A DNA stretch of 64,000 nt. Origin: Eutypa lata. Its lineage: Eukaryota > Ascomycota > Sordariomycetes > Xylariales > Diatrypaceae. Below the pieces are notes generated by a model that was not told where the DNA came from, did not search any database, and worked only from the letters and a program-made list of their open reading frames with translations. The stretch is from contig JAKULF010000010.1 in the NCBI GenBank assembly GCA_022661535.1, positions 62,001 through 126,000 on the forward strand. The letters run 5' to 3'. The position numbers and the translations under genes are program-made. How positions within the stretch are numbered: the first letter of the stretch is position 1; every line of letters begins with the position of its first letter. Positions 48,184 through 58,048 of the stretch are shown here, piece by piece.

Positions 48184-48252
48184 TTTGTATGGTGATTTCA
48201 AATCTTTGCTGTGCAGAAAGTAGGGGTGTGCAGAAAGGGGGTCTCCCATGGG
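48184..48252 (-). repeat. Right terminal inverted repeat with internal 17-bp duplication
   Basis: 69 bp. The string GTGCAGAAAG occurs twice, at 48211-48220 and 48228-48237, with a 17-bp spacing. Removing one copy restores the 52-bp left arm. Confidence 0.85.
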
Positions 48253-48380
48253 TACAACCGGAAGAGGCTCCACGGCATACACTGCAACCGTGACGACGAA
48301 CCTAGTTAACTTGTAGGTCCCGTTGCTTCGGAGTACTACCTACCTACCTACATACATGTCTATCATACTAACATATGTAG

Positions 48381-48711
48381 TCGCCAACCGAGTGGATTCA
48401 GCCGGGTAAGGTGTTACAACTGCGCTGAATTTGCACACCTTGTCCGGGATTGCCCCTATGAACAGCGACCATTTGACCAGCGCCAGAGGATTCGTGAATG
48501 TATTAGAACTAGTGCGCCTATACCGAACAACCTGTCGCCGTTGGTGCGAAGAGACGCGTCCTCGGCGACGCAGCCACCCCGCGAGGTGCTTGCCCGAGCG
48601 GCGGAAGTGGTGACAAGACCGGGAGCGAACTCTCCCATTCACTCTATGCTCGGATTCCCTTTTGAGTCGCCCATGTTCATGTTCATCCCGGCCGGGTCCA
48701 TCTGGTGCTGA
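48381..48711 (+). pseudogene. Orphan 3' exon encoding a CCHC zinc knuckle (probable gene remnant)
   Basis: A textbook fungal 3' splice site precedes this open stretch: branch site TACTAAC at 48368-48374, then TAG at 48378-48380. The frame that opens reads RQPSGFSRVRCYNCAEFAHLVRDCP, with a complete C-x2-C-x4-H-x4-C knuckle at codons starting 48412. It runs on through a Gln/Arg-rich and Pro-rich tail to a TGA at 48709-48711. No start codon or upstream exon with matching phase is visible; the sequence before it is the end of the inverted-repeat element. Zinc knuckles of this form bind single-stranded RNA/DNA and occur in cellular proteins and in retroelement Gag. I read it as the surviving last exon of a disrupted gene. 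A retroelement piece is the alternative. Confidence 0.45.
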
Positions 48712-49690
48712 CGGGGCCGAAAAGGGGAAAACGAAACCATCAGCATGTCGCGATATCCGCGCCATCAGGGGAAGGTAAAGTTTCAGCCAAGTCGCGTTCA
48801 ATTTGCACCACGCACCCCGTTCGTTCTCGGTCATTTAAGTTCAGGTAGGCAGCTATCCTGTTAATTACACCTTGTAAGAGAGGCGGGATATGCGTGCATC
48901 ACCTATAGAAGTCCTGCGAGATGATACGTCGCCGTCGTCTCGTCGTCATGGTTGGGGGGTGTTGTCAAATGATTGTCCCTTACTTCCTTACAACCATCAT
49001 ATATTATAGTCAGGATACCCTACTCTGTGTCCCGGCCTGGAGGGTCCTCATTCTATATGATAATGAGATGACGGTCTAGAACCTCCCCGTAGCTGGTCAC
49101 ATATCAGTCAACCCTGGTCGAATCAATTTTCGAGGAGGGAGTCTTGCGGATTCGCACCAAAACAGTGTAGGGCTGCGTTGCAGTGTGACATTGACATAGA
49201 TATCTAGCTACAAGCAGTATGCACCTTTAAAGGCATGCCATCTAATTATCACTCATATCCACCACGCTCATCTCGAGTCTATGTGCAAATCTGAAGTTAG
49301 TTTGCCTTAGACTCCCTCTATTAACATGACCATTTCAACCACACGTTCAATCACTATCGAGCCGCACATCCCTGAGCACCAGTAAGTGAATGCAATGAGG
49401 AAGCGAGACCTAAAATATCATTGCCAAATCACATAGTACCTAAAGATGTTTCATTCGAATAACGCCTGCTTATTCTATAATACCTAACGGTTATTCAGCG
49501 ACATAAATATACAGGCCTATGATTATTTAGATTATAAACTTTTGAGCCCTAAAGCTAACCCCTTTCCCTCGTATTTATTTCTTCTTATAAACATGGACGT
49601 AAATGCATCTTAAAGGAACCAGAATGAGAGACCGAGACATAGAAATAGTCCCGTAGTTCGTTCTGGGACTACCTGCCCTCACTGGAAAGT
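48712..49690. other. Intergenic region
   Basis: It contains a short ATG frame at 49326 (MTISTTRSITIEPHIPEHQ) that runs into a perfect donor, GTAAGT, near 49382. No convincing continuation follows. Otherwise nothing recognisable; the right end is the 3' side of the sugar transporter gene. Confidence 0.4.
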
Positions 49691-51598
49691 TCAAATAGTT
49701 TCAACATGCTTAGCCTCTGGAACCCCTTTATCGTGCTTGTCTCCCACGTCCTCTCCCGTCTCATCTTCCCTCGAGCCCAATTCCACTTGTGCCAGTTTGG
49801 TCTCCGGATCCTGTTTCCCTTCAAACACCTCTCGGATCTCCTCAAGCGAGTGGCCCTTCGTCTCAGGGAAGAGGAACCAGACAAGAACGAGAAGAAGTGT
49901 CAACAAGCAACAGAAGACGATATAATACTTCCATTGGATATGTTGCATCGCGATAGGATTGACCTGGTTGCCGACGATGAGACCTACGAACGTGAAGATA
50001 TACGTGACCGATAGACCGCGGGCGCGGAGGGTATACGGATAAATCTCGATCGGACAGGCTTGGAGGAGCGGGGTCCACGCGATGTCGTAGAAGAAATAGT
50101 AGAGAAATATGAATGCGACGACCGCGCGACCCGCGGCTTCGGAGCTCGAGCTGACGAAGAACGCAGTTAACCCGGTCCAGGCGATATAGCTAGCCAACAT
50201 GCCGGCGGTCGAAGCAAGGAACAAGGTTCGCCGTCCTAACCTGTCGACCATGAGCGCGCCGAGGAAAGTCGCCACGAGCCAGTTTAATATCTGGAGCAAG
50301 CCGTTGATCAAAGTCTGGTCCTTGGCCTCCGTGATGCCGATCGTGTTCAGGACCAGGGTGAGATAATAACTGACGACACCAATACCGTTCCACTGCGCAA
50401 ACCAACCTACGATGACGGTGATGATGGTACGCTTCCGGTTTGCTGGCGTTCGGACGAGCTCGGTCCAGGACACCGAGGACATGACTTCGGCCTCTAAGGC
50501 AATCGCCTGCTCGATTTCTTGTATTTCGAATTGGACGAGCGGTGAGTCTACGTTCCCGCCAGCATGGTACTTGGCAAGGAGCTGGTGGGCTTCTTCTCTG
50601 CGTCCGCGAGAAATGAGCCAACTGGCGGGCCATATCAATTAGTGTTGAGTTATAATATATCAACGGGGCGGACTCACCGAGGTGATTCTGGAACGAAAAG
50701 CCATCCAGCCAGTTGAAGCACGGGGACCCCGCCTTGTAAAAGTGACGGGATTCTCCAACTCCAAGTAGAATCAATCTTGAAAGTACCATATGTGCACCTG
50801 CAATGGTGAGCTGTCAGCTACTTCTATCTCTAGACAATCTATAAAGGACCAGGTGTCATAAATGATGCTCCCAGAGGAAGGGTTCTCATTGGTTGGGGTG
50901 GGTAGGGGTCGGAGCGTTCTCGAGAGGCATCAGTCAGAGGATTATTCATTGGTAGGAAATGTTGTTTACCAGGCAGCAAATATGGAACCAAAGTACTACG
51001 CAGATTCTGTGAGCATATGCTTTCATCTCTTGAAGTTGGTTATGTTATGTTGGCACTTACGTAGAAGGTATTATACAGCGCAGTTATTTTACCCCTATGA
51101 GTCGGGTATGCGACTTCGGCAATGAGAATAGGGGAAGGTTGACTCAAGAACGCCGTGAAGAAGCCTAGGAGCGCCCTTGCGACGACGAAACTGTCGAGAC
51201 TCTGCGCGAGGCCCTGAAGGATTGAGAAGCAAATGCACGTAACTAGGCCAAATAGCAGTGGCCACCTTCGGCCCCAGCGATCTGTGATATACGGCAGACA
51301 CAGAAGCGCAATCACTTTTCCGAGGGGGTAAACGGCGTTCATGAGACCTAGAAGCGCGCCGTGGGGTTGACCAAAGTACTCGCGCCATTGAGGCAGCGTC
51401 TGGAGTCCATTCATCATCGACCCTATATTATCAAACTGATCAGTCTAAAAGATATGGGCGTATTGTATGGTTGTTGAACTAACCATCATAGACATCGGAG
51501 GCAGACGAGAATAGAGGAACAAGCAGGCAGAGGTTGAGCTTGACTAGGTGAGGGACCCGGTACCATGGCTTCGGGCTATGGGGTAGAACCTTCAACAT
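49691..51598 (-). CDS. MFS sugar transporter (lactose-permease-like hexose/oligosaccharide transporter)
   Basis: Exons 51598-51484, 51422-51061, 50995-50970, 50797-50678 and 50621-49691 join in frame to 517 aa. The joins restore family motifs: SSASDVYDGSMMNGLQTLPQW, YFGSIFAAW then CTYGTFKIDSTWSWRIPSLLQ, and FVPESPRWLISRGRREEA (the PESPR sugar-transporter signature). Also visible are the DRWGRRWPL loop, AYPTHRGKITALYNTF, ADRLGRR-type VDRLGRRTLF and the C-terminal FPETKGHSLEEI. About twelve membrane spans are expected in the plasma membrane. The third exon has only 26 nt. It lies at the left edge of the regulator/dehydrogenase cluster, and its upstream region at 52046 shares a 16-bp sequence with the regulator's promoter. 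Substrate is unknown; the closest motif pattern is that of Lac12-type disaccharide or galactose permeases. Confidence 0.92.
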
Positions 51599-52045
51599 GA
51601 GTATGTCAGTATAGGTAGGAATCAAACAGCAACTGCAATTGGCATTAATGGGTTTTCAACCCACCTGTGAAAGCTTTGATCCAACTGTCTGGCCCGGCCC
51701 CCTTTTACCAGTGGAAATACCCATAACCATAGTGGAATGCAATAATGTTTAACAGGTTTATGGTTAAGGGGTAGTTATTCAGAAGAGAAAGATGAGTAAG
51801 ATCTCGAGGCTTCAGACTTCTGGTTTCCATCTTAGGACTGCAGGTAATTTTATAGGATATCACCGACCGTCGTACCGTCCCCGGATATGGTCTCGACCAT
51901 CCATCCATACGACACCCATACGATGATACCCCACGGGGAAACTAGTCGGGTTGGTAGACCGTGCTAGGTAGAATTGATCACTTCATGTAACATTTTACTA
52001 ACCAAAGCTAGGTTGCATCAAGCGGCTGGCGGAGTTTTCAAGGTT

Positions 52046-52061
52046 CGGGGAGTGTCGGCAA
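52046..52061 (+). promoter_or_regulatory. Shared cluster motif CGGGGAGTGTCGGCAA (transporter side)
   Basis: This 16-mer, about 450 bp upstream of the transporter ATG, is identical to 55912-55927 in the regulator/dehydrogenase intergenic region. It contains two CGG triplets seven bases apart (CGG-N7-CGG), the kind of spacing Zn2Cys6 dimers read. Function is inferred. Confidence 0.5.
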
Positions 52062-52163
52062 ACGAGAAACTAACTGGTGGATCGGATCTCCGTTCGGTAA
52101 TTTCATTCGGGACCCGCCTCCTACCCCTATTCCGGGTGATATTTTTCTTATAATGTTAAATAC

Positions 52164-52184
52164 GGAATAACCGCTGATTATTCC
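52164..52184. promoter_or_regulatory. Inverted repeat GGAATAA-N7-TTATTCC
   Basis: A perfect 7-bp inverted repeat with a 7-base spacer, overlapping CGGAATAACCG (CGG-N5-CCG) at 52163-52173. A similar but imperfect repeat lies at 55872-55890 near the regulator. Confidence 0.35.
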
Positions 52185-53415
52185 CATCTAAATAAACATT
52201 ATTCGAATTTAAATTCTGCGAGGGATTCTTAACATGGCATTCAATTTGGTAACAACTTGGGCAAGTGGTAGTTTAGAAATAAGTCTATTAAAAGTAAGAG
52301 TTGAGAAGGTTACAAGGACTGCTGCTTGCACCATATGATATTATCACTCCTTATCCTAACCAAGTCTTCTACAAGTCCTCGGTTGGCATAGTGAACTCAT
52401 ATCTGATAGCTTTTGGGATTTTTCTCCTGTTAAATCAATAATATTCAGAGCCATGTGATGAAGCGATGGAATTAAACGTGGTCTGATCCAAGTACCTATT
52501 AATATCACCGCCTACCAGATGAATCTAGCTAGAATAAGTCTTAAAGTTTCCGTCTTTATGCAGGACGTATGGAGCTTAATCCTTGGTTCTAGAGGTTCTG
52601 TCGGCGTCCCCCGTTGCTATTAATTCCCCCCTGCTTTCATTACTGCACCTGCATTCGCAAGGGCGTCCGTTGCAGCAGAAAAATTAGAAAAGCAAACGAG
52701 GTCGAGCTAGAGGTAGTCTCTTTAGGCTTGTCCTTCTTCGTCGCCTTCGGGGTGGTCTCCTCATCCATCTGCCATCACTTAGGGCAAAGAGTCTACAGCC
52801 GTTTAAGGAAGTTATAAGTAAGTTTATTGGAAAGTTAATGAAAGCGCTCCTACCTAGATGCATCAACCTATCGTCTCAAGCAAATAAGTATATTACGATG
52901 GGAAATCCCCTGTATCATAGATTGATTTGTTGTCAACTAATGGGCTTGATCCGCGAATGGGTATTTACCTGTTCAAGCCTTTTAGATATATCACGGACCA
53001 AGAGATCCTCATACCCTAGGCTTATCTAGTACATAAAACACTCCTTAGCGTATGCGGAGTAGTTTTAGAGCAGCTCGGACAATGACTACTGTCCTATATG
53101 ACATACATACCTACCTAGGCAGTCTTCACTTGGCTCAAATAACTCAACTAGAAGGAGTCTATAATACCACGCTGCAACGCCATTGCCTTATATATAACTT
53201 CGAACTAGTTAAGCCTCGTGGGTATAGAAGCTAGATACACGGGCTGTAGGCTGGGCAGGCTCACCTACCTAGTCGGGCCATACATACAAACATACGTGGA
53301 GGCCCGAAACGTCTTACCAGGTGATTATCGATATGAAGATAAACTTTTTATTTTCTCTTCCCGGGGACGATTATCGATCATTACCTCTAATATAAGACGG
53401 ACGTCGATATTCTAT

Positions 53416-55661
53416 TCATATTTCAATAATAGCTTCCACCTTATCCCACGTAGCTAACGCTCGTTTGAGATCAGGCGCCTCGGTAGACCACTTCTCGAGC
53501 GTTCGACGAGCCATAACTAACGCTTCTCCCGACCTTTCTGGAAGTCGTATCTTTCCGCTTTTGGCAGCCGCGAAGATCAAGAGTCCACGGGCCATGGCCG
53601 CTCGCGCGACGTACCACGTGCCGTGATGTCTGTGGTGGTGTGAAGTTTGGAGTAAATGCTCGACACAGAGCTCGAGACAGATCTGAGCAAGGTCTAGTGC
53701 CTGCGTGTAATATGGGTCTCCAGGGGGTTGATGGATGATATAGTACAGGAAAGGCCTATGGATCCACTCCCTAATGTGAAGCTCGCGGTTGCGTACTAGA
53801 TACGCGATCTCGTCGTTTGCGAGCTTTGAGTCGTTCCAATCAATTTGGGGTGGTATGTGTGAGGACCTGTTGTTTTGGGGAGAAGGGAAAGACACCATCA
53901 GTCATTCTATACTTAGTATATATCCCTAAATGTACTATACATACCAGGCATTCATTTGTTCACTGAAATCTTCACACTGCTTAATCGTCTCCCGAATATC
54001 ATGAGTCCAACCTTGTTCTCTTTGGGAGCCCATGGCGGCCATGGCCCTATTCATCAATCTACGAAACGAAATTTCTGCTAGGTAGTAGAACCAGCTCTTC
54101 TCTTCATCGGCTACGAAGAGCTCCTCGGAGATACTCTGAGCCTCGCGTTGACTTGTTGGTGATGTCAACTCCGGCGGTGGGGATGGGAACATGTCGAGGT
54201 TCTTACAATGTGTGATATCGCTCACCGGGAGAGGTATTTCACACCTCAGCTCGCTATAGATGGCGCGTTATCAGCGTTGTATCTTCTGTGTGTTTCTCGG
54301 GAGTGAGGGGGGCTAGTGAGCAAGTGTGAACAGGAGCGTGCCTGCCTACAATTCTGACTTCATACACGACCAGTAGAGTCGCTGTTCCAATCGACGTGTC
54401 TTCCTCATCGTTTCGGGATCATCGGTTGCTTGCCTCTGGCCTCGGGCCCAGAGGACATTTCGTAAATCCACGCATGCTCGATTGAAGTAGAACCAAGCCT
54501 GCATTGGTTTGAGGCAATACATCTCGTAGACCCCCAAAAGGAATAAGCATTGCAGATAAAGCAAGGATGGATGTAAGAGTCCTATCCTCTTCTTAGCAGC
54601 GAGGTAGTAGGACATGGCCGTGTCGCGTGCCACGCAACCTGGATCTGAAGGTTGCCCACAAGGACTCGAGGTATTTTCCATGCTCCCATCTATGTTAAAA
54701 GGTTCCGCTAGGCACCCAAGACCACATGCAATTAGCTTATGTGAGGGTTAGCTACATCTGACCGAGGTTACTCATCTTCACTTGCAGTTTATGAATACAT
54801 ACCACCAAGCAAGACGAACCATCCCATCTGAGGCCGTTTTCCGTTAAATCCTTTACCATCACGTTGAACTCTGCTACATCTAGAATGGGGTTCTTGATGT
54901 GTACAAGGGCTAGGAACTTTCTGGAGAGATGCATTATACCATCATCATGAATGATACCTTTTCCCGAACGCTCTGAACTTATGGTGGACGTCTCGCCCTC
55001 GGATTCTAAAACAAACGAGTGGACACCAGAGGCAATGTCCTGTAGGACGGGCCATCGTAGAATACCTTCGCAATTGTTGATGGCAGATGGATAGCTAGGA
55101 TTATCGATGGCCCAGAAAACATCAGCCTCCATTGATTCATCGTCCAACTCATTTGGTAATCCTAGGGTCGGTGCTGTGTTTAGTGGTTGGCGTATCGCAC
55201 TCTCGGGACTAGTGGTGTAACATCCGTGGAGGTCCGAGACTGTTATGGAAGGAGTCGGTGCCGCACCCGGCGGTCGAGACTCCAAGAGCGACACAACATG
55301 ATCGAGACGGTTCAAAATAGTAAGGCTCGCGGGATCGAAGCTGTGCAGACCCCCATGAGTTCAAGTTAGCCTCATGGACTTGAAATCCTTACTATGATGC
55401 AAGTCCTCAGGGGTGGGCCAATACGAACGTTGACCAATCGCCACCACTGCTGGCATCGGGGAAAATGCAATGCGATCCACTACGTTGGCAAAACCCGCAC
55501 TTCGGACGAAGATTATCGCACTTGGTCTTCCGAAGCCGGCAAGTCTCACATGCGGTCACGGCCCGTTTGCGCTGATACATACCCGATCGTCCGGACGTGC
55601 GTCTTCTCTTCTGAAGATGGTCCCTGCCTTCGGGATTGGAGTTATCTTGAGATGTAGACAT
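53416..55661 (-). CDS. Zn2Cys6 binuclear-cluster transcription factor with fungal_trans domain
   Basis: Exons 55661-55429, 55340-54803, 54735-54350, 54253-53945 and 53866-53416 join in frame to 638 aa. The DNA-binding cluster ACETCRLRKTKCDNLRPKC then GFCQRSGSHC (about residues 37-67) has C-x2-C-x6-C-x6-C-x2-C-x6-C spacing. Next comes the linker motif STFDPASLTILNRLDHVVSLLE, made by splice 1, a likely dimerisation coiled coil. The middle region has SCLVLIACGLGCLAEPFN, made by splice 2, and LGVYEMYCLKPMQAWFYFNRA. The C-terminus has EWIHRPFLYYIIHQP. The donor of intron 3 (GTAGGC) is weak, but the reading frame and motif order support it. The gene stands between a sugar transporter and two oxidoreductases, so it probably controls them and itself. 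A broken copy of codons from its last exon lies at 59260-59338. Confidence 0.93.
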
Positions 55662-55763
55662 GTTGGTTCCAAGGTTATGGCGAGTTAAAGGGGTAGAACA
55701 AGGGGTAACACGCAGGCTGGGTGGGTGTCACTTTGAGTGGGCGGCGTGTGTTACGGACGAGTT

Positions 55764-55777
55764 GGCGATACTCCCCG
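55764..55777 (-). promoter_or_regulatory. CGGGGAGTATCGCC motif variant
   Basis: On the minus strand CGGGGAGTATCGCC lies about 105 bp upstream of the regulator's ATG and differs from the shared motif CGGGGAGTGTCGGC at two bases. Confidence 0.4.
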
Positions 55778-55911
55778 AAAAAAAAGAAATCTTGTAACTA
55801 TAGACAATATTTACAAGGAATAGGAGAGGAGGGGAAACACTGGGGAAACCCCCGAAAGAATATAAAATACTGAATAGCTAATACTTATTCTGGGGTAGGG
55901 GAAAGAGGGTC

Positions 55912-55927
55912 CGGGGAGTGTCGGCAA
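55912..55927 (+). promoter_or_regulatory. Shared cluster motif CGGGGAGTGTCGGCAA (regulator side)
   Basis: Identical over 16 bp to 52046-52061. It is about 250 bp from the regulator start and 380 bp from the oxidoreductase start. Confidence 0.5.
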
Positions 55928-56112
55928 GGTACATACGAGCGACTGGCATCATCACTAGGTAACTTAACCTATAACGTACTAGTCTAAGTCACGATACCCC
56001 CTAGCACATACATAACTACCCCCTATAGTTACCAGGTTACTTCTCCAGTATAAGCTATGACAGAGTTCGTGATTTTAGATATCGGACCGCGAGTAGATTA
56101 CCAGTAAGGGTG

Positions 56113-56128
56113 CGGGGAGGACTCGGAA
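56113..56128 (+). promoter_or_regulatory. CGGGGAGGACTCGGAA motif variant
   Basis: The same CGGGGAG core followed by TCGG after one extra base, 178 bp upstream of the first oxidoreductase ATG. Confidence 0.4.
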
Positions 56129-56305
56129 TCTCGTACAATAGGTATAGTCTTAGTATATCAGTCCGTAGCAACACTTACCTTGGGTACAATATTATATCTA
56201 CCTAGACCTCGGTTGAAAAAGAAAACCCGACTTCTATCTGAATCTATTCATCGATTTCTACCTCTAATTCTGCTTCTTTCTGACGTAAACGAGCCGATAG
56301 AAAGA

Positions 56306-57530
56306 ATGGGCGACTCTATTGATGATCAGAACCATGACAGGCCAATCCTGGGAGTGGGTATCATCGGGTGCGGCGAAATCGCCCAGGTAGCTCACATCTC
56401 CAACCTCAATTCTCTTTCGCACCTGTTCCGTACGACATACCTCTGCGACATCTCGAAACAATCTCTGGCTTACTGCGCAAGAAAAGTGCAAGGTGGAAGC
56501 CCCACGACCACTACCGATCCTACAGAGCTCTGTTCATCTCCAGACGTGGATGTAGTCTTGGTCGCAAACGCGGACGCATATCATGTAGACCATGGCATTC
56601 TCGCACTCAAGAACGATAAATACTGCCTCATCGAGAAGCCAGCCGCCCTCTGTTTCCGGGACATAGACCGTCTAATCGAGGCGGAAAAGGGATCCCAGGG
56701 GAAAGTCTTCGTTGGAACCATGCGTCGATTCGCGACAGCTTTCCTTGACGCCGTGGAATTAGTGGGAGGAATGGAAAAAGTTCTATACGCGCGTGTGAGA
56801 GATATCGTAGGGCCCAACGAAATCTTTGTCGACCAGTCAGGAACCTTCCCCAAGCGGTTTAGTGATTTCACCGAAGCCGATGGTCAAGATCGAGTTCGCC
56901 GAGATGCGGACATCTTCGAACAAGCTCTGAGGCACGAATTCGATGTGCCAAACACTGCACAATCTCAGAGGATGTTACGAATTCTAGGCAGGTAAGTCCT
57001 TCCTTCTGAAAGACGAAGAAGATACGTGTATATTCTCGGGCACATGTGTATTCTGACGAGTTTGCAGTTTGAGTACACACGATCTCTCAGCCATGCGAGA
57101 GATAATAGGAATGCCCAAGGAAGTTGCAGGCGCCTGTCTTACCTTCCCTGGTATCTTCAGCGTTCTCTTCTCGTATGACGACTTTCCGGTCACCTACGAG
57201 TGTGGTATAATCAACGTAGCCGAGTTTGACGCCCACATCGAGATATACTCTTCCGATAAGGTCGTGCGGGTAAACTATGACACGCCTTACGTAAAGGGTC
57301 TACCGATCACAATGACTGTCAAGGAGAATATCGGTGCCGGGGGCTTCCAGGAGCGTGTTGTTAGGAAAACCTATACAGATCCCTATATCCTGGAATTCAT
57401 GGATCTATACGAATGTGTGGTTAACAAGAAGACACCAAAGACAAGCGCAACAGACGCGCGCCAAGATATAGAACTATTCCGTATGATATTGCGCGCTGGT
57501 GCTGATAGATTTAAAGACTCTGTGGTCTAG
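56306..57530 (+). CDS. Gfo/Idh/MocA-family NAD(P)-dependent oxidoreductase
   Basis: Exons 56306-56991 and 57068-57530 join across a 76-nt GTAAGT...CAG intron to give 382 aa. The N-terminal Rossmann fold starts GVGIIGCGEIAQVAH (about residues 16-30). The family's EKP motif with the catalytic Lys occurs in CLIEKPAAL. The C-terminal alpha/beta domain carries TMRRFATAF and ends with a typical SATDARQDIELFRMIL helix. The family oxidises or reduces sugar or polyol ring hydroxyls (glucose-fructose oxidoreductase, inositol dehydrogenase and relatives); the substrate is not readable. An alternative TTG start 126 bases upstream would add a hydrophobic, motif-free leader and is less likely. Start ATG lies 644 bp from the divergent regulator. 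Confidence 0.9.
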
Positions 57531-57844
57531 GGAATACCTTGGAGACAAGGTGGAGAAGATGATTCTATAGAATAATGGAAACTGACCGTATAATCCTTCA
57601 GTCTTCATGTGATATCCTGTATGGGTTGTAGTACTGGCTCAATTACATCTCCTGATCGTATTTAGTGTCTCTTGATTTCGTATTGGGTGTCAGAGGTCTT
57701 CTAGCGTACATGGCGTATGGGCCAATGTTTTCTAGAGCGGCGAGATAGCTTGTAACACCCTTGTGTATAAATCCCTTCGGGGAAGTTCCCGAGTCACCCA
57801 TGAAAGCCCTAGAGTATGTTTGAAGCCTTGGCTAGTTCCACTTT

Positions 57845-57861
57845 CGGGGAGCCATTGCGGG
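57845..57861 (+). promoter_or_regulatory. CGGGGAGCCATTGCGGG motif variant
   Basis: A CGGGGAG core and a second CGG nine bases after the first triplet pair begins, 188 bp upstream of the second oxidoreductase. It is more divergent than the other copies. Confidence 0.3.
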
Positions 57862-57919
57862 ATATAAACGTGTACTATCCCACACTAGTAGGTCGACCCC
57901 GGGTCAGTTGGAGAGGATC

Positions 57920-57928
57920 TATATAAAA
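57920..57928 (+). promoter_or_regulatory. TATA-box-like TATATAAAA
   Basis: Located 121 bp upstream of the ATG at 58049, in the position expected for an inducible fungal promoter. Confidence 0.5.
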
Positions 57929-58048
57929 GAAACCCTTACCTGTATCCTTGAGTCTTTTATCTCGTCTGCATATTACCGATGCCCACTCGAAAAGTCCAAC
58001 CTGGGGATATTGCAGACTCTATCTTGAACTTACAGAAAGAGAGACAAG

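Larger units (their letters stand above)
46539..48252. mobile_element. 1.7-kb DNA element with 52-bp terminal inverted repeats and TA target site, RIP-degraded
   Basis: The left end (46539-46590), beginning CCCATGGGAGACCCCC, is repeated in inverse orientation at the right end (48184-48252). The arms match almost base for base over 52 bp; the right arm carries one extra 17-bp tandem duplication. Both ends are bordered by TA (46537-46538 and 48253-48254), as expected for a TA target-site duplication of the Tc1/mariner/pogo group. The length is close to fungal Fot1/pogo elements. The inner part is extremely AT-rich from about 46680 to 47150 with no open frame, so any transposase has been erased, consistent with repeat-induced point mutation. 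The right half has a different character, with a minisatellite and CTAGGTGGTCAAAG-type repeats. Whether it is a decayed autonomous copy or a composite non-autonomous one cannot be decided here. Confidence 0.75.
51599..53415. other. Intergenic region, upstream of the sugar transporter
   Basis: No gene supported. It holds the transporter's promoter with the motif at 52046-52061 and an inverted repeat at 52164-52184. The stretch around 52600-53400 has only short, motif-free frames. Confidence 0.55.
55662..56305. other. Divergent promoter region of regulator and first oxidoreductase
   Basis: A 644-bp interval with several copies of a CGGGGAG-type motif listed separately. A motif-poor frame joins the oxidoreductase frame upstream from a TTG at 56180, but ATG 56306 is preferred as start. 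Confidence 0.6.
57531..58048. other. Intergenic region with two CGGGGA-type sites
   Basis: It separates the two oxidoreductase genes (same strand) and carries the second gene's promoter, including CGGGGAAGTTCCCGAG at 57778-57793, CGGGGAGCCATTGCGGG at 57845-57861 and a TATA-like box. Confidence 0.6.

Noticed and set aside
48340..48834. 164-codon minus-strand frame
   Set aside because: It is the shadow of the plus-strand zinc-knuckle exon and has no motif of its own.
56180..56305. Upstream TTG-started extension of the first oxidoreductase
   Set aside because: The extra 42 residues are not part of the Rossmann fold and do not start with ATG; the ATG at 56306 places the GxGxxG motif at the expected distance.
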